From Chryseobacterium edaphi (GTDB lineage Bacteria > Bacteroidota > Bacteroidia > Flavobacteriales > Weeksellaceae): 64,000 bases of DNA. The stretch lies in the NCBI RefSeq assembly GCF_025628985.1, contig NZ_JAOTEM010000004.1:62001-126000 (forward strand), in the 5' to 3' direction. The position numbers and the translations under genes are program-made. The notes below the pieces were generated by a model. That model was not told the origin of the DNA. It worked only from the letters and a program-made list of their open reading frames with translations, and searched no databases. Shown here one piece after another: positions 23,796 through 32,944 of the stretch (position 1 is its first letter; the number at the start of each line of letters is the position of its first letter).

Positions 23796-26279
23796 CATTT
23801 GTTGATGAATCCATTCTACATCTTTATGATCTTTTAGAAAATAGTCCCACCACTCCATGGCTCTTCTGCTAAAATCTTTAATAGCTTTGCTTTCGGGTTC
23901 GAGAATATGACCCTGATCTGAATAAAAAAGAGCAATCACATCTTTTCTGTTTCTGACCAATGCGGTATAAAATTCCATCGTTTGTGACGGCAGAACGTTG
24001 TTGTCCTTTAATCCTGCCTGAAGCAAAATCGGAGCATTGACTTTTTCTGCATCGTAGATGGGATTATTATTCAAATATAGTTGTTTATTTTCTGCAAAAG
24101 GGACTTTCATCTCATACTGTCCGTTTTCTACCCGGGAGTATTCGTTGAAAGCAGAATGAGGATTGTTTGTAAAGTAATGGCTGGTTAAGTTGCTGACGCC
24201 TGCACTGGATAAATAGGCTTTAAATCGGGTGGAGTGCGTTGCAATAAAGTTGGTTTCATACCCTCCAAAAGAATGTCCTGTCAATCCGATTCTGTTGTGG
24301 TCAATAGAGTGTACAGCTTGTAATGCATCCAATGAACGGTGTACACAGTCTAATGCAGAAAGTCCGCTTCCCCTCTGATCCATGACAATATCCGGCAGGA
24401 AAACGAAATAACCTTTTTCCAGAAGCACTCTGGGATTGAATCCATCGCCACTCTCTTCATCCGTCAGGAAATGGTTAGATGCATTACTTTGTTCCATATA
24501 GATTTTGACGATCATGGGATATTTTTGTGTCGGCTGATACATCAAAGGATAATACAAGACTCCTTTTAAATCTTTTCCAAAAGAATTTTTATAGGAGATG
24601 ATTTCCTGTTTTATTTCCGGTTCTTTTAGTCTGAGTCCCTGACAGGTCATGCATTGCTTTTTATCGCTTTTGCCTACAGGATACTGAAATATCTGCGGAC
24701 TTTGAGCGTATGATTCTTCGATCGTGTATATGAAACCTGAAGCCCGGTCTGTCATTTCAAAATCTTTGATATACCTCTTTGGGGCAGAAACCATTTCTTT
24801 GATATTTTTTCCGTCCCATCGGTAATAGGTTAACCCATTGGTTTTCTGATCCCATGCTTTAATAATTATTCCCGCCGATAGATTTTCTCTGCTGCAGCTG
24901 ATACTGACTCCGAATTTCTGAAAAACATTGACTGAACTGTTACGGACAACAGTGGTTTGCAATCCCGGAAGGAGCGTTTTCTTCCACTTATTCTCAGGAA
25001 GATCATATACTTTGACTCCATCTTTGCTTTCGAAGATCAGCATCGATTCATCAGAAGAGAAGAAAGGATTTGTCAGATTTTGACCAAGACTTTTAATAGT
25101 CATGGAAAAGGTATCAAGAAGCTCCCAATTCATGGTAAGTTCATTCCGCATGACAACAAACCGTCCTTTGACAGAAGCTTCAGCATTACGAACTGCATCA
25201 GCAACCTTCCGGGAAGTATTCATTTGTCGGTCGTACAGATCGATTCCGAAAACAGGCTGCGCAAAACGGTAATCGAATTGTTCCACTTTCTGAAGTGTCA
25301 GGAAAAAACGGTCGCTGTTAATCGAAATATAGTCGAGATTGGATTCAGATGGAAAATACTGTGCTGTTCCGTTTTGGGTGTTATAAAGCCAATATTTATT
25401 TTGGGGAATCCCTTTTTTTCTAAACCGCATGTAGGGATCATTGCCATACCGGATCTCCACAAAGCTTTTTTCAGGAGCTTCCCGTTTTTCAGATTCAATG
25501 AGAAAATAACGTCCATCCTGAATCGGTGTCACTTTGATAAAATTTGCATCCGTAAAAATATCCTGTAGCGGAAAATGGAGGCCAGAGGTTTTGGTATTGA
25601 CCAGAACTGCCCTTATCTTTCCGGTGGATGCATCCTTTTCCGTGAAAGCAGCATACCTACCTGTTGCAAACTGAGGAACTGCCGAGATAGTATTGGTGGT
25701 GGTGTAGATTGTCTTATGGATATCTCCATAGATATTGATCAGCTGATAATTTGCCCCTTTTTTAGCAAGCGCAACCACAACGGTTTTTTCGTCCGTGACA
25801 TACTCTTCAATATCCCCTACTTCCTTTATTTTTTTAGCATCACAGTTATAAATGGTGAGGATATGATGGTCATTCAGGATCACAAAGTGGTTGGCTTCCG
25901 TGAGCACATCGTTTTTTTTCACGCCTTTGAACGTGATTGTTTGTAGATCATGCAGCCTGATCAGATCTGCAGTATTGCTACCCTGAGCAAGAATTGACTG
26001 CTCACCGATAAAATTTTGTTTTACATTTCGTTTAACCAGCTTGGTATGAATCTTTTGAGGATATCGGGTGTCAAATACCAATATGGTGTCACTATTCTGT
26101 CCATACAATGTCCTCGACAGCAACCACCTTCCCTTCTCGGAAAGCCGGAGATCATTGTAAGTCGGAACAGTGGTCGGCGGCGTTTCGGTTGATTGATTCA
26201 TGGATTGAGCATGATAACGATGGAAAAGCATCAGCAGCAATACGATGATCAAAAGCATGAACTTCCTGTTAGTATCCAT
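23778..26279 (-). CDS. S9 family (prolyl oligopeptidase-type) secreted peptidase
   Basis: An 833-residue serine peptidase with an N-terminal signal or anchor (FMLLIIVLLLMLFHRYHAQ). A beta-propeller-like region covers about residues 40-550 and an alpha/beta hydrolase domain forms the C-terminus. The triad is visible: Ser670 in GHSFGGYE, Asp759 in GLKDNN, His791 in DQGHILE. S9 enzymes cut short peptides, often after proline. The start overlaps the end of the susD-like gene by 11 bases. The SusC-SusD-peptidase operon therefore looks like one unit that binds peptides or glycopeptides at the surface, imports them and digests them in the periplasm. Confidence 0.9.
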   Translation of the reverse strand: MDTNRKFMLLIIVLLLMLFHRYHAQSMNQSTETPPTTVPTYNDLRLSEKGRWLLSRTLYGQNSDTILVFDTRYPQKIHTKLVKRNVKQNFIGEQSILAQGSNTADLIRLHDLQTITFKGVKKNDVLTEANHFVILNDHHILTIYNCDAKKIKEVGDIEEYVTDEKTVVVALAKKGANYQLINIYGDIHKTIYTTTNTISAVPQFATGRYAAFTEKDASTGKIRAVLVNTKTSGLHFPLQDIFTDANFIKVTPIQDGRYFLIESEKREAPEKSFVEIRYGNDPYMRFRKKGIPQNKYWLYNTQNGTAQYFPSESNLDYISINSDRFFLTLQKVEQFDYRFAQPVFGIDLYDRQMNTSRKVADAVRNAEASVKGRFVVMRNELTMNWELLDTFSMTIKSLGQNLTNPFFSSDESMLIFESKDGVKVYDLPENKWKKTLLPGLQTTVVRNSSVNVFQKFGVSISCSRENLSAGIIIKAWDQKTNGLTYYRWDGKNIKEMVSAPKRYIKDFEMTDRASGFIYTIEESYAQSPQIFQYPVGKSDKKQCMTCQGLRLKEPEIKQEIISYKNSFGKDLKGVLYYPLMYQPTQKYPMIVKIYMEQSNASNHFLTDEESGDGFNPRVLLEKGYFVFLPDIVMDQRGSGLSALDCVHRSLDALQAVHSIDHNRIGLTGHSFGGYETNFIATHSTRFKAYLSSAGVSNLTSHYFTNNPHSAFNEYSRVENGQYEMKVPFAENKQLYLNNNPIYDAEKVNAPILLQAGLKDNNVLPSQTMEFYTALVRNRKDVIALFYSDQGHILEPESKAIKDFSRRAMEWWDYFLKDHKDVEWIHQQMKKDAL

Positions 26280-27645
26280 TGTTTTGCGGCTTGAGGTTTG
26301 GATTTAAAAGAAGTTCCCGCTCAGGAATCGGCCACAATTGATGTTCCGGTTTCCAGTTGGGTTTCGTAGCAGTCAGCTGTTGGAGTTGATTCATCCGTTT
26401 CAGATCAAAGAAACGGTGTCCGGTCTCGGTAAAAAACTCTTTGCGGTTTTCGCTCAGGATTTCATTGAGAAGCGTTTGCTGACTGATCGGCGAAGCAACG
26501 GCTCCCAAACCTGCACGTTGACGCACAGCATTGAGATAGGGCAAAGCTTCAGCTGTTTTATTTTGCATTGTTAATGATTCAGCCAGCAGCAGATACGCTT
26601 CTTCAATCCTGAAGACTACCGAATATTCGTCGGTATTTCCGGTCAGGTTCTTGTATTTGGCAGCTCTGTACCAAGTGTTTCCTGCAACAGTCACGGGGAT
26701 TGTCCAGCGCTGCTTTCTCAGGTCTGATGCTGAAAAACTGTTCATTAATGAAGTGGACAGGGCATAATTATAAGGGGGAATAAAATCGAAATAATAGGCA
26801 ATCACTTCTTTAACCGCATCGTTGGTATTGAAAGGTTTGAGCTGCCAGATGATATTCGTGCTGGTCTTTTTAAAGGTCTTGGTCAGATCATTCTGCACCA
26901 GATACAAAGGACTCTGGATGATCAGTTTAAGATGGGATTCTGCCTCAGCCCACTTCTGTCGGGTCATGCAGACTTTAGCCAAAAGGATCTGTGCTGACTT
27001 TTTATTCAGATAAATTCGTTCGGCATTCCGGTACTGATCTGAAAGCATGGGAACTACTTTGTTGAGATCACTTTCTAACCTTTCAAGCACTTCAGCAGAG
27101 GGCGTCTTTGCGATCGACTGATTGGTCAGATAGTTGGTGGTCACCGGATATGGAATATCTCCGAACATCTGTTGCAGATAGAATAAAAGCAGAGAACGGA
27201 TCAGCAGTGCCTCCCCTGAAATTCTCATTTTATCCTGAGCACTCAGTAAAACTGAATGTTCACAGCCTTCTATGACTGCATTGCAGGAATATATGATCTG
27301 ATAGGCAGATGCCCACTGTCCGTACACAATAGGATTGGATGGAATAAGCTGATTGCGATAGACTTCATTCATGCCATTGGTAGATGAGGTGGCATAAAAA
27401 TCAAGGTCATCGGTGTAGAGGCTGAGCATCAGCGCGGCTTTGTCGCCGGAGATCGGGGAATTGTTCCACAGACTTGCATAGAGGCCCGCCAATGCTGCAT
27501 CCGCAGTCTGGACATTTTCAAAGACCGTTTCGGAAGCGATCTGGTTGGCAGGAATTTCTGCGTCAATCATTTTCTCACAGGATAACAGAATACCGGTTAA
27601 AAAAAGCATTCCTGCGATGTTCATATAGTTGATTATCTTTTTCAT
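26269..27645 (-). CDS. RagB/SusD family nutrient-binding outer membrane lipoprotein
   Basis: A 458-residue lipoprotein with a signal peptide and lipobox (TGILLSCEKM, Cys23). The SusD/RagB fold is supported by the helical TPR-like N-terminal half and the C-terminal segment AYLLLAESLTMQNKTAEALPYLN. That segment is followed by VRQRAGL and the ENRKEFFTETGHRFFDLKRM signature. It would cap the SusC channel and capture the substrate. The gene lies between susC-like and S9 peptidase genes in one minus-strand operon and overlaps the peptidase start by 11 bases. Confidence 0.92.
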   Translation of the reverse strand: MKKIINYMNIAGMLFLTGILLSCEKMIDAEIPANQIASETVFENVQTADAALAGLYASLWNNSPISGDKAALMLSLYTDDLDFYATSSTNGMNEVYRNQLIPSNPIVYGQWASAYQIIYSCNAVIEGCEHSVLLSAQDKMRISGEALLIRSLLLFYLQQMFGDIPYPVTTNYLTNQSIAKTPSAEVLERLESDLNKVVPMLSDQYRNAERIYLNKKSAQILLAKVCMTRQKWAEAESHLKLIIQSPLYLVQNDLTKTFKKTSTNIIWQLKPFNTNDAVKEVIAYYFDFIPPYNYALSTSLMNSFSASDLRKQRWTIPVTVAGNTWYRAAKYKNLTGNTDEYSVVFRIEEAYLLLAESLTMQNKTAEALPYLNAVRQRAGLGAVASPISQQTLLNEILSENRKEFFTETGHRFFDLKRMNQLQQLTATKPNWKPEHQLWPIPERELLLNPNLKPQNNGY

Positions 27646-27683
27646 TATAAGTTCGTATTAGGGTTATAGGATGTTTATCCTGC

Positions 27684-30683
27684 TTAAAAAGTCAGTTGTA
27701 CGCCCATGGAATAGGTTTTCATCGGCGGAAGGAAGCTCATGGACGGAAACTCGGGATCATAGCCAAAGTATTTCGTGACGGTCAACAGGTTCTGTCCCTG
27801 AATGTAGATTCTTGCATTTCTGAAAAAAGTGTTTTCAACGGGGATCTGATAGCCCAGCTGAACATTTTTCAGACGGATGAATGAGGCATCGGAAACCGAA
27901 GCGGTCGAGTTCTGAAACTGGGCATGCAGCGGATTGACCGTGGACTGATACGGCATGTACAATCCATCAGCGTTCTGGGGTGACCAAACATTCAGAACAT
28001 CTACTGGGAGATTGCTCATAAGTCCGGGAGAAGGCATGGTGCTGTTAAAGTTTCTGTTTTTTTGTTTCACAAACTGAAACAGAAATGAGAATTCAAAATT
28101 CTTGTAGGTCAGCCGATTGTTCCAGCCTCCGAAATATCGAACCCCGAGGTTCTCAATCGCACGGGTATCATCCGGTGCTGAAATCTTACCGTCGCCATTA
28201 TAGTCGGTGAAGATATATTTTCCGGAGTTGGGATCAATGCCTTCAAGGTTGTAGAGCTTAACAATGGTGATCGGCTGTCCTACGATATAGGTATTGGAAT
28301 AGGTGGAACCTTCCAGACCCGGAAATGCCACGAGTCTGTTTTTGGGGAAACTGATGTTGAACGAGGTATCCCATCTCAGTGCTTGGTCTTTGAACGGATC
28401 GGCACTCAACTCGAATTCCCAGCCGGTGTTTTCCACTTCAGCCGGCATATTGGCGAGTACGGAGGTAAATCCTGTGACTGCCGGAAGCTGGTAGCCTACC
28501 AATTGATTGGAAGAGCGGTTCCGGTACCATGAAGCCGTCAGGTTGAATCGGTTTTTAAAGAAGCTGGCTTCAAGGGCGGTTTCCAGTTTATAGGTATTTT
28601 CCCAGCTGTAGTCAGGATTGAAAAGCCTGGATGGAATCAGGGCTGCCGTTCCGTTGTAGATCAATGTTGAAACGGTGTAGGTATCCAGATACTGGTAGTC
28701 CCCGATGTTGTCACTTCCGGTAACGCCATAGCTTCCGCGAAGTTTGGCAAAACTCAGCCAGTCGATGTTCTTGAATAGGGTTTCTTTGGAGAAAAGCCAT
28801 GCAGCACCGATAGCTCCGAAATTGGCAAAGCGGTTGTTGGGACCGAAACGGCTGCTCCCGTCTCTCCTGCCCGTCAGATTGACAATGTATTTACCGTCGT
28901 ATTGGTAATTAACTCTTCCGAAAACAGCAGTGTATTTGTATTCTGTTTCGAGCTGGTCACCAAAGGTTTTGGTTTTGGCAGCGGCAATATTGCGGATGAA
29001 GACATTGCTCTCAAATCCTGTTCCTGTCATCGAACCTCTTTCAAAACTGTCCTGCTGTAAGGTTCCTCCGACGATTATATTGATCTTGTGATGGTTTCTT
29101 TGGAAATCCCAAGTCAGTTGGGGTTCGACCACTAATGAAAAACGGTTCTGACTGCTTTTCGATGCTTTTGAAGTCGCACTGGATAATCCTAAACTGGTGG
29201 TAGGACTGTATATGGTATTGGGCTGGAGTGACCATTCTTCAAAATTCTGATAGTTGATCCCGCCGTTGAGTTTGAGTCTGATGTTTTTTAAAACTTCATA
29301 AGAAGCGGTCAGATTGGTAATCAGCTGTTTGGAATCATTGGTATAACTTCCGTTGAAAGCAGCCACTGGGTTGGTAAACATTCCGTTAGCCCAGTTGATG
29401 CTTCCGTCAGGAAGGTACAATTCAGGAGCATTCGGAGCGAGCAGAAAAGCCTGCGCCGTGACGTCGGTATTGATCACATTGTTTTTAAGCAGGGAGAATA
29501 TGTTCGAAACATTGATCTCGAGCTTTTTGTCTTTTGAACGGTGGGATATGCTGTTGTTGAGACTGTTGGTCACATACCGGAAACCTCTTCCGAAAGGCGT
29601 GGTCTGTTCGGTGTGGCCCAGACTGATGATAAATCCGGTCTGCTCATTTCCGCCGCTGACTGATCCTCTGATATCGGAGAAGGTTGAGGTATTTCCGATG
29701 AGCTTTTCAGGCCAGTCGGTAGATCGGTTTTGATCCCAGGTTCCGTTGATATCGTACGCATTGGCAGGATAGGTGCTGATGTTGCTGTTGGCAAAAGCCT
29801 GACGGCGCATCCCGAGATACTGCTCGGTGTTCATCATGCTGAGGTTGGAGATCGCACTGCTGAGTCCATAGTTGCTGGTGAAGGATAGGCTGACTTTTCC
29901 GGCTTTTCCTTTTTTGGTCGTGACTAAAACCACCCCGTTGGCTCCTCTTGAACCGTAGATGGCAGTGGCATCAGCATCTTTCAGGATCTCGAAGCTTTCA
30001 ATATCATTGGGATTGATGCTGTTAAGGGGATTGATGCTTCCGTTGGGAAGGGATGATCCGGCATAGACGGTTCTGACTTCGCTTCCAAGGACTACTCCAT
30101 CGACTACATACAAAGGCTGATTGCCGTCGAATTCTGAATTGCTTCGGGTACGGAGGCTGTTTCTTCCACGAATCTCAATTTGGTATCCTCCTCCGGGTGT
30201 TCCTCCGTTCTGGGAAATGTTAACGCCTGCCATTCTTCCCTGTGCGGATGCGAGCACATTGGTGACGGGTTGGTTTTCGATGTCTTTGGCGGAGATCTTG
30301 GCAATGCTTCCGGTCCTTTCTTTGTCTTTGACTTTGTAGTAACCGGCGTTAATCACCACTTCTTCGATGCCTTTGACTTTTGGGTCAAGGGTGAGGTTGA
30401 TGACGGATTGGTTATTGGCGGAGATTCTCTGTTCTGTATATTCAGGATGTCTGAAGATGAGGACATTGTTTTCTCCGGTGATTTGGAGCTGATAACTGCC
30501 TTGGGTGTTGGTGACGGCAGTCTGGTCACTTCCTTCCTGGGAGACTGAGACTCCTGAAAGGGGCTGGTCATTCACGGTAACTGTGCCCGTGACGGTTTTG
30601 GTCTGAGCCTTTAGGTTTCCGCAAACAAGGGTCAACATAAAGGCAAAGCCAATACTTCCTATAGTATTATAGGATTTTTTCAT
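27684..30683 (-). CDS. SusC/RagA family TonB-dependent outer membrane transporter
   Basis: A 999-residue transporter. After a signal peptide (to about residue 26, NLKAQ) comes a carboxypeptidase-like regulatory domain (about 30-110). Next is a plug domain with the SusC signature QPLYVVDGVV and the FEILKDADATAIYGSRGANG stretch, and then a 22-strand barrel ending in aromatic MGVQLTF. It imports the ligand captured by SusD using TonB energy. It is first in the SusC-SusD-S9 peptidase operon. The base composition is noticeably richer in G and C than the defence island to the right, suggesting separate histories. Probably controlled by the TPR-AraC regulator 6.5 kb away, which is inference. Confidence 0.94.
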   Translation of the reverse strand: MKKSYNTIGSIGFAFMLTLVCGNLKAQTKTVTGTVTVNDQPLSGVSVSQEGSDQTAVTNTQGSYQLQITGENNVLIFRHPEYTEQRISANNQSVINLTLDPKVKGIEEVVINAGYYKVKDKERTGSIAKISAKDIENQPVTNVLASAQGRMAGVNISQNGGTPGGGYQIEIRGRNSLRTRSNSEFDGNQPLYVVDGVVLGSEVRTVYAGSSLPNGSINPLNSINPNDIESFEILKDADATAIYGSRGANGVVLVTTKKGKAGKVSLSFTSNYGLSSAISNLSMMNTEQYLGMRRQAFANSNISTYPANAYDINGTWDQNRSTDWPEKLIGNTSTFSDIRGSVSGGNEQTGFIISLGHTEQTTPFGRGFRYVTNSLNNSISHRSKDKKLEINVSNIFSLLKNNVINTDVTAQAFLLAPNAPELYLPDGSINWANGMFTNPVAAFNGSYTNDSKQLITNLTASYEVLKNIRLKLNGGINYQNFEEWSLQPNTIYSPTTSLGLSSATSKASKSSQNRFSLVVEPQLTWDFQRNHHKINIIVGGTLQQDSFERGSMTGTGFESNVFIRNIAAAKTKTFGDQLETEYKYTAVFGRVNYQYDGKYIVNLTGRRDGSSRFGPNNRFANFGAIGAAWLFSKETLFKNIDWLSFAKLRGSYGVTGSDNIGDYQYLDTYTVSTLIYNGTAALIPSRLFNPDYSWENTYKLETALEASFFKNRFNLTASWYRNRSSNQLVGYQLPAVTGFTSVLANMPAEVENTGWEFELSADPFKDQALRWDTSFNISFPKNRLVAFPGLEGSTYSNTYIVGQPITIVKLYNLEGIDPNSGKYIFTDYNGDGKISAPDDTRAIENLGVRYFGGWNNRLTYKNFEFSFLFQFVKQKNRNFNSTMPSPGLMSNLPVDVLNVWSPQNADGLYMPYQSTVNPLHAQFQNSTASVSDASFIRLKNVQLGYQIPVENTFFRNARIYIQGQNLLTVTKYFGYDPEFPSMSFLPPMKTYSMGVQLTF

Positions 30684-31082
30684 AGTTTTGTAATGTTTTT
30701 AATTAAACGATTCAATAATCATTGCTCCTTCCAAAATGTTTTAGTCGACTTATGGGAAGGGGCTTTTTTATTGAATACTTTTCTTTATTTCATTTTTTTT
30801 ATAATATCACTACAGAATTCATGTATTTGAAAACAAAACTTTCCTAAGTGCCTTTTGGTTTGAAAAAGGACATGGTGAGGTCTTTGAGCAGTGACCAAAA
30901 GACACTGGAAAGCATTAATTAATATGAATGAAAAATTGTCCCGTGTAAGCTTTAAAAGCCGCAATAGGTTGTACACCCTATTGTATCCTATAATCTGATA
31001 CTATGTTTTTGGAAGCGGCTTAGAATGTAGACTAATTAGAAAATAAAAACAGCGTGAAACTCTACAATATCCGGCTTGAGGT
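30684..31082. other. susC leader and adjoining intergenic region
   Basis: No gene is visible. Near susC a long-arm pair GCTCCTTCC (30724-30732) and GGAAGGGGC (30755-30763) is followed by six Ts on the plus strand. It would act as a terminator for transcripts running antisense into susC, or as a leader hairpin on the susC mRNA. CAATAGG/CCTATTG (30962-30968 and 30977-30983) is a further 7-bp dyad. The susC promoter must lie here but no clean consensus was seen. Confidence 0.45.
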
Positions 31083-31170
31083 ACTGGCATACCATGGAAA
31101 CAGATAAGAGAGCTCACGCCTAGGTCGTGAGCTTAATACTTATCCTCTTGTTTCCTTAAAAAGTGCCAGT
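31083..31170. repeat. Long imperfect hairpin, four paired blocks
   Basis: Four blocks pair in nested order: ACTGGCA (31083-31089) with TGCCAGT (31164-31170); GGAAACA (31096-31102) with TGTTTCC (31149-31155); GATAAG (31103-31108) with CTTATC (31139-31144); AGCTCACG (31111-31118) with CGTGAGCT (31126-31133). This gives 28 perfect pairs in an 88-base span with a 7-base loop containing CCTAGG. It lies between susC and the XRE gene. It could be a structured RNA, a MITE-like element or the edge of an insertion. Confidence 0.7.
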
Positions 31171-31226
31171 TTTCAAAACCAAGATTCTAAGCAATAGCTT
31201 CTAATATTCTTTGAAGTATCGCAAAA

Positions 31227-31241
31227 TTACAATTATTGTAA
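31227..31241. promoter_or_regulatory. Upstream dyad, candidate XRE operator
   Basis: TTACAAT-T-ATTGTAA (31227-31241) is a perfect 7-bp dyad with a one-base centre, 36 bases upstream of the stronger palindrome at 31277. Confidence 0.45.
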
Positions 31242-31276
31242 CTTATTTTACAAATATAGAAATTTTATTTAAGTTA

Positions 31277-31292
31277 TGGTAATATATTACCA
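31277..31292. promoter_or_regulatory. 16-bp perfect palindrome upstream of XRE gene
   Basis: TGGTAATATATTACCA is a perfect palindrome ending 47 bases before the ATG at 31340. Size and place fit an autoregulatory operator for the XRE-family protein encoded just downstream. Confidence 0.65.
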
Positions 31293-31339
31293 CGGATTTT
31301 AAAATCAAAAATACAAAATTGCCATTAAATACAATATTA

Positions 31340-31600
31340 ATGGATAGCAAAGAAGTTTTAAGATTATTTATGTTGGAGTTTTCTGAAAATCTAAAAAAAG
31401 TTAGAGAATCAAAATTTAAGTCAATGGATCAAGTTGCTCAGAATTCTGCTTTCGATTCAAGCAACTACAATAAATTTGAAAATGGAAAAGGTAATCCGAC
31501 CATAGAAACAATGCTAAAAATGTCATCAGCGTTTGGAATTTCTCCAAAAGATCTCTTCAATTTTGAATTTGATATAACTAAATATAAAATAGATGAATAA
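31340..31600 (+). CDS. XRE-family helix-turn-helix regulator
   Basis: An 86-residue DNA-binding protein. The lambda-repressor-like HTH spans about residues 14-70, with SMDQVAQNSAFDSSNYNKFENGKGNPTIE... typical of XRE proteins (helix 2 MDQVAQNS, recognition helix DSSNYNKFENG). A frame with a TTG codon begins at 31319, but the ATG at 31340 (MDSKEVLRL) is the more natural start. Two palindromes upstream, one of 16 bp, suggest it represses itself. It is the first gene of the AT-rich defence island and may set the expression of the following AbiH gene, although 277 bases separate them. Confidence 0.85.
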   Translation: MDSKEVLRLFMLEFSENLKKVRESKFKSMDQVAQNSAFDSSNYNKFENGKGNPTIETMLKMSSAFGISPKDLFNFEFDITKYKIDE

Positions 31601-31877
31601 TCAAAATTCTGACGGTCTTGGGATTTTATTGAAAGTACCCACTTCTTCAGAATACTGATAATACATGGTTTCAGAAGTTCTTCTATTTATATAAACTTCT
31701 CATTTGATTTAAAGACGGATTTTTATTTATTAAACTGCAATTCTTTTATTGAAATTCTTGCATTTAAAAAATAATTTTTCTAATAAAAAATTTTAAATTA
31801 AATTCTTCAAAAGGATGAATTTAATTTAAAAATCCTCTTTAATAAATTATCTCTATTTTAAATAAAATAATCGTACA

Positions 31878-32813
31878 ATGAAATTATTCGTAATTGGCAA
31901 TGGATTTGATATAACTCATGGGATTCCTTGTAAGTTCTCCGATTTTTATATGTATTTAAAACGTTTTAGGTATGATGTTTTAGATTACATGGAAAAGTAT
32001 TATGATATTGAGGAAAATTCTAAATTATGGTCAGACTTTGAAAATGCTCTTGAGAGCAATATTGTTTATGATTCCCTAAAAGAAATTATAAATGATTACC
32101 CTCCTAATCTGACGTCTAATCATTGCGATTGGTTTGAGGCCGAAACATATGTCGAACAAGAATGTCAAGAATTATTAGATTACATTCGTATTGGATTTGA
32201 GGAATGGATAAATTTTTTAGAAATTTCTTCCGTCGATAAAAAATTTACTCTTGACAGTAATGATTTATTTATGACTTTTAATTATACTGAAACATTAGAA
32301 AATGTTTATGGCATTGCGGAGAAAAACATTCTTCATATCCATAATAAAGTGGGAGGAAAACTTATTTTTGGCCACGGTAAAGAAACTGAAAAGTTTAATG
32401 TGAAGAGTGCGTTGTATGGTAATGAGAATATTTTTGAAATGGTCGATGAATATGGAAATGTGGAGTCAAGCGAAGTAGGTCATGAAAAATTTGCTGAAAT
32501 TGAGGTCATTAAGTTTTATAATAAAATGAGAAAGCCAACTGAAGAAGTTATCGATGATAATCAGCTTTTCTTTTCAAATATTTCAGAAATAAAAGAAGTT
32601 ATTGTTTGGGGGCTTTCGTATAGTGATATTGATTTTCCTTACATAAAAAAAATTTCAAAATCAATCAATAATAATATAAAGTGGACTTTATCATATTTTT
32701 CCGAAAGCGATAGGGATCAAGCAATAAATACAATGCAAAGACTTGGAATTTCTGAAAGCTTATATCTTCCTAAACATTTCGTGGCTCTGGAAAAAGAGTT
32801 AAAATATAATTAA
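31878..32813 (+). CDS. AbiH-family phage abortive infection protein
   Basis: A 311-residue protein. The N-terminus KLFVIGNGFDITHGIPCKFSDFYMYL is the characteristic opening of AbiH proteins, with a GNGFD nucleotide-binding-like loop. Central and C-terminal motifs also fit the family (FMTFNYTETLENVYG, HIHNKVGGKLIFGHG, VIVWGLSYSDIDFPY). AbiH was first described as an abortive infection protein in Lactococcus; the biochemical activity is unknown. It is transcribed alone, 65 codons' worth of AT-rich DNA away from the nearest gene, and has no visible partner. Family call is firm; antiphage activity is inferred from the family and the setting. Confidence 0.9.
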   Translation: MKLFVIGNGFDITHGIPCKFSDFYMYLKRFRYDVLDYMEKYYDIEENSKLWSDFENALESNIVYDSLKEIINDYPPNLTSNHCDWFEAETYVEQECQELLDYIRIGFEEWINFLEISSVDKKFTLDSNDLFMTFNYTETLENVYGIAEKNILHIHNKVGGKLIFGHGKETEKFNVKSALYGNENIFEMVDEYGNVESSEVGHEKFAEIEVIKFYNKMRKPTEEVIDDNQLFFSNISEIKEVIVWGLSYSDIDFPYIKKISKSINNNIKWTLSYFSESDRDQAINTMQRLGISESLYLPKHFVALEKELKYN

Positions 32814-32944
32814 AAAAGTGTCATGAAATCTAGTTGAGATAACAAGCTAAGATAGTGACCTACATTAAATAAAGCCTTAAATCATACACATTTATAAAAA
32901 AATGTGAAATATAGAAGTAATCAATTTGTGAGTTTACCTCATAA

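Noticed and set aside
24957..25568. 203-codon plus-strand frame opposite the S9 peptidase
   Set aside because: Long but antisense to a gene with intact catalytic residues; the translation has no domain-like pattern.
30180..30548. 122-codon plus-strand frame opposite the SusC gene, rich in Phe, Val, Asp and Gly
   Set aside because: It mirrors the repetitive codon use of the SusC plug region and shows no conserved motif.
30664..30734. Possible leader peptide (ATG ATT ATT GAA ...) after an AAGGAG-like stretch in the susC leader
   Set aside because: Only seven codons, and the spacing from the purine stretch to ATG is too short; no regulatory codons.
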